From Euperipatoides rowelli (lineage: Eukaryota; Onychophora; Udeonychophora; Euonychophora; Peripatopsidae): 18,396 nt of DNA. Positions 17,917-18,396 of the stretch are shown piece by piece; within the stretch, counting starts at the first letter, position 1, and every line of letters starts with the position of its first letter. Where the stretch lies: NCBI GenBank assembly GCA_003024985.2, contig PXIH01S0003119.1. One strand, written 5' to 3'. Position numbers and translations under genes: made by a program. The notes below the pieces were generated by a model. The model did not search any database, was not told the origin of the DNA, and saw only the letters and a list, made by a program, of their open reading frames with translations.

Positions 17917-18396
17917 TTTCGCCTTTGACTTCATTAAATGATACAGTACATCATATTAAATTTACTACCAGTACAGTAGATATAAAAATAGTATTTTATT
18001 GAAGTGTCTATAAAATGTGTGCATTATCACATTTGATATTAACAATGTCAATGTTTGAATAGAATAATAAATATTTATGATACCACAAAAAAAAAATGCC
18101 ATTTTGAAAACTAATAACATACCAGTAGTTAAAAATAAGTTGCAGATGGTGTATTTGAAAGAAGAAAAAAAAATAAGTTGCAAGTTTAGTCCAATATTTC
18201 TTAACCCATTAAATGCGGAAGACAGTTATTTCCAGTTTCACAGACAGTTCCAGTTTTGCGAAAGACGATTAATAACGTCTTAATGAGAAATATTAATATT
18301 TACTTTTTTTCTCAGTTTAATAACATTTTAAAAATGCCTAATTAATATATTTTTATGTTTTCTAAATAATAATTAATCAATATAAATGTTAATTTA
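17917..18396. other. Intergenic AT-rich stretch, nothing recognised
   Basis: Short overlapping open stretches on both strands (17965-18283) have no motif or initiation context that supports a gene. Confidence 0.5.

Noticed and set aside
1-18396. tRNA, rRNA or CRISPR features
   Set aside because: No cloverleaf with T-loop GGTTCGAATC-type box, no rRNA-like conserved block and no regularly spaced identical repeats with unique spacers were found by reading.

Overview
This is an AT-rich, eukaryotic nuclear window. The evidence is one long intronless C2H2 zinc-finger coding exon with 3'-UTR signals, candidate GT-AG splice sites, many degenerate repeats, and a decayed Ty3/gypsy-type LTR retrotransposon. 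An insect host fits best because the embedded viral fossil is densovirus-like. Hemiptera is only a guess from general sequence texture; no species can be named from sequence alone.

Layout. (1) 1-4026: no convincing gene. Bases 125-1420 are bounded by imperfect inverted arms and hold six spaced copies of a GGGTGGGAC motif; a C17 tract lies at 2520-2536. (2) 4027-10238: a pair of about 230-bp direct repeats, about 90% identical by eye, that look like LTRs. The first is followed directly by a TGGCGCAGTC primer-binding-site-like sequence. Between them on the + strand is a broken gag-protease gene (about 8212-9640) with no reverse transcriptase or integrase seen. (3) About 4725-7750, antisense inside that retroelement between primer site and gag: a densovirus-like endogenous viral element on the - strand. 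In transcription order it has an N-terminal NS1 frame with an HUH nickase motif, an alternative-frame NS2-like ORF lying over it, an SF3 helicase frame, and a truncated, frameshifted capsid-like ORF. Related degenerate repeats occur in the same orientation on both sides. (4) 11145-13403 (-): a 752-aa, ten-finger C2H2 protein, probably the one intact host gene. It has seven N-terminal 28-29-aa repeats, and a possible upstream intron and first exon at 13587-14911. (5) 14912-18396: AT-rich intergenic DNA with a dispersed repeat family (16677-17916) and a near-perfect 74-bp palindrome (17764-17837).

How it fits together: the viral genes were once a compact replication/capsid unit (nickase-helicase, overlapping accessory protein, capsid) and now lie antisense in the leader of a decayed retrotransposon about 900 bp downstream of the zinc-finger gene. 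The viral frames are far more open than the retroviral gag around them. That contrast, together with the overlapping NS2-like frame, is the most interesting thing in the window.
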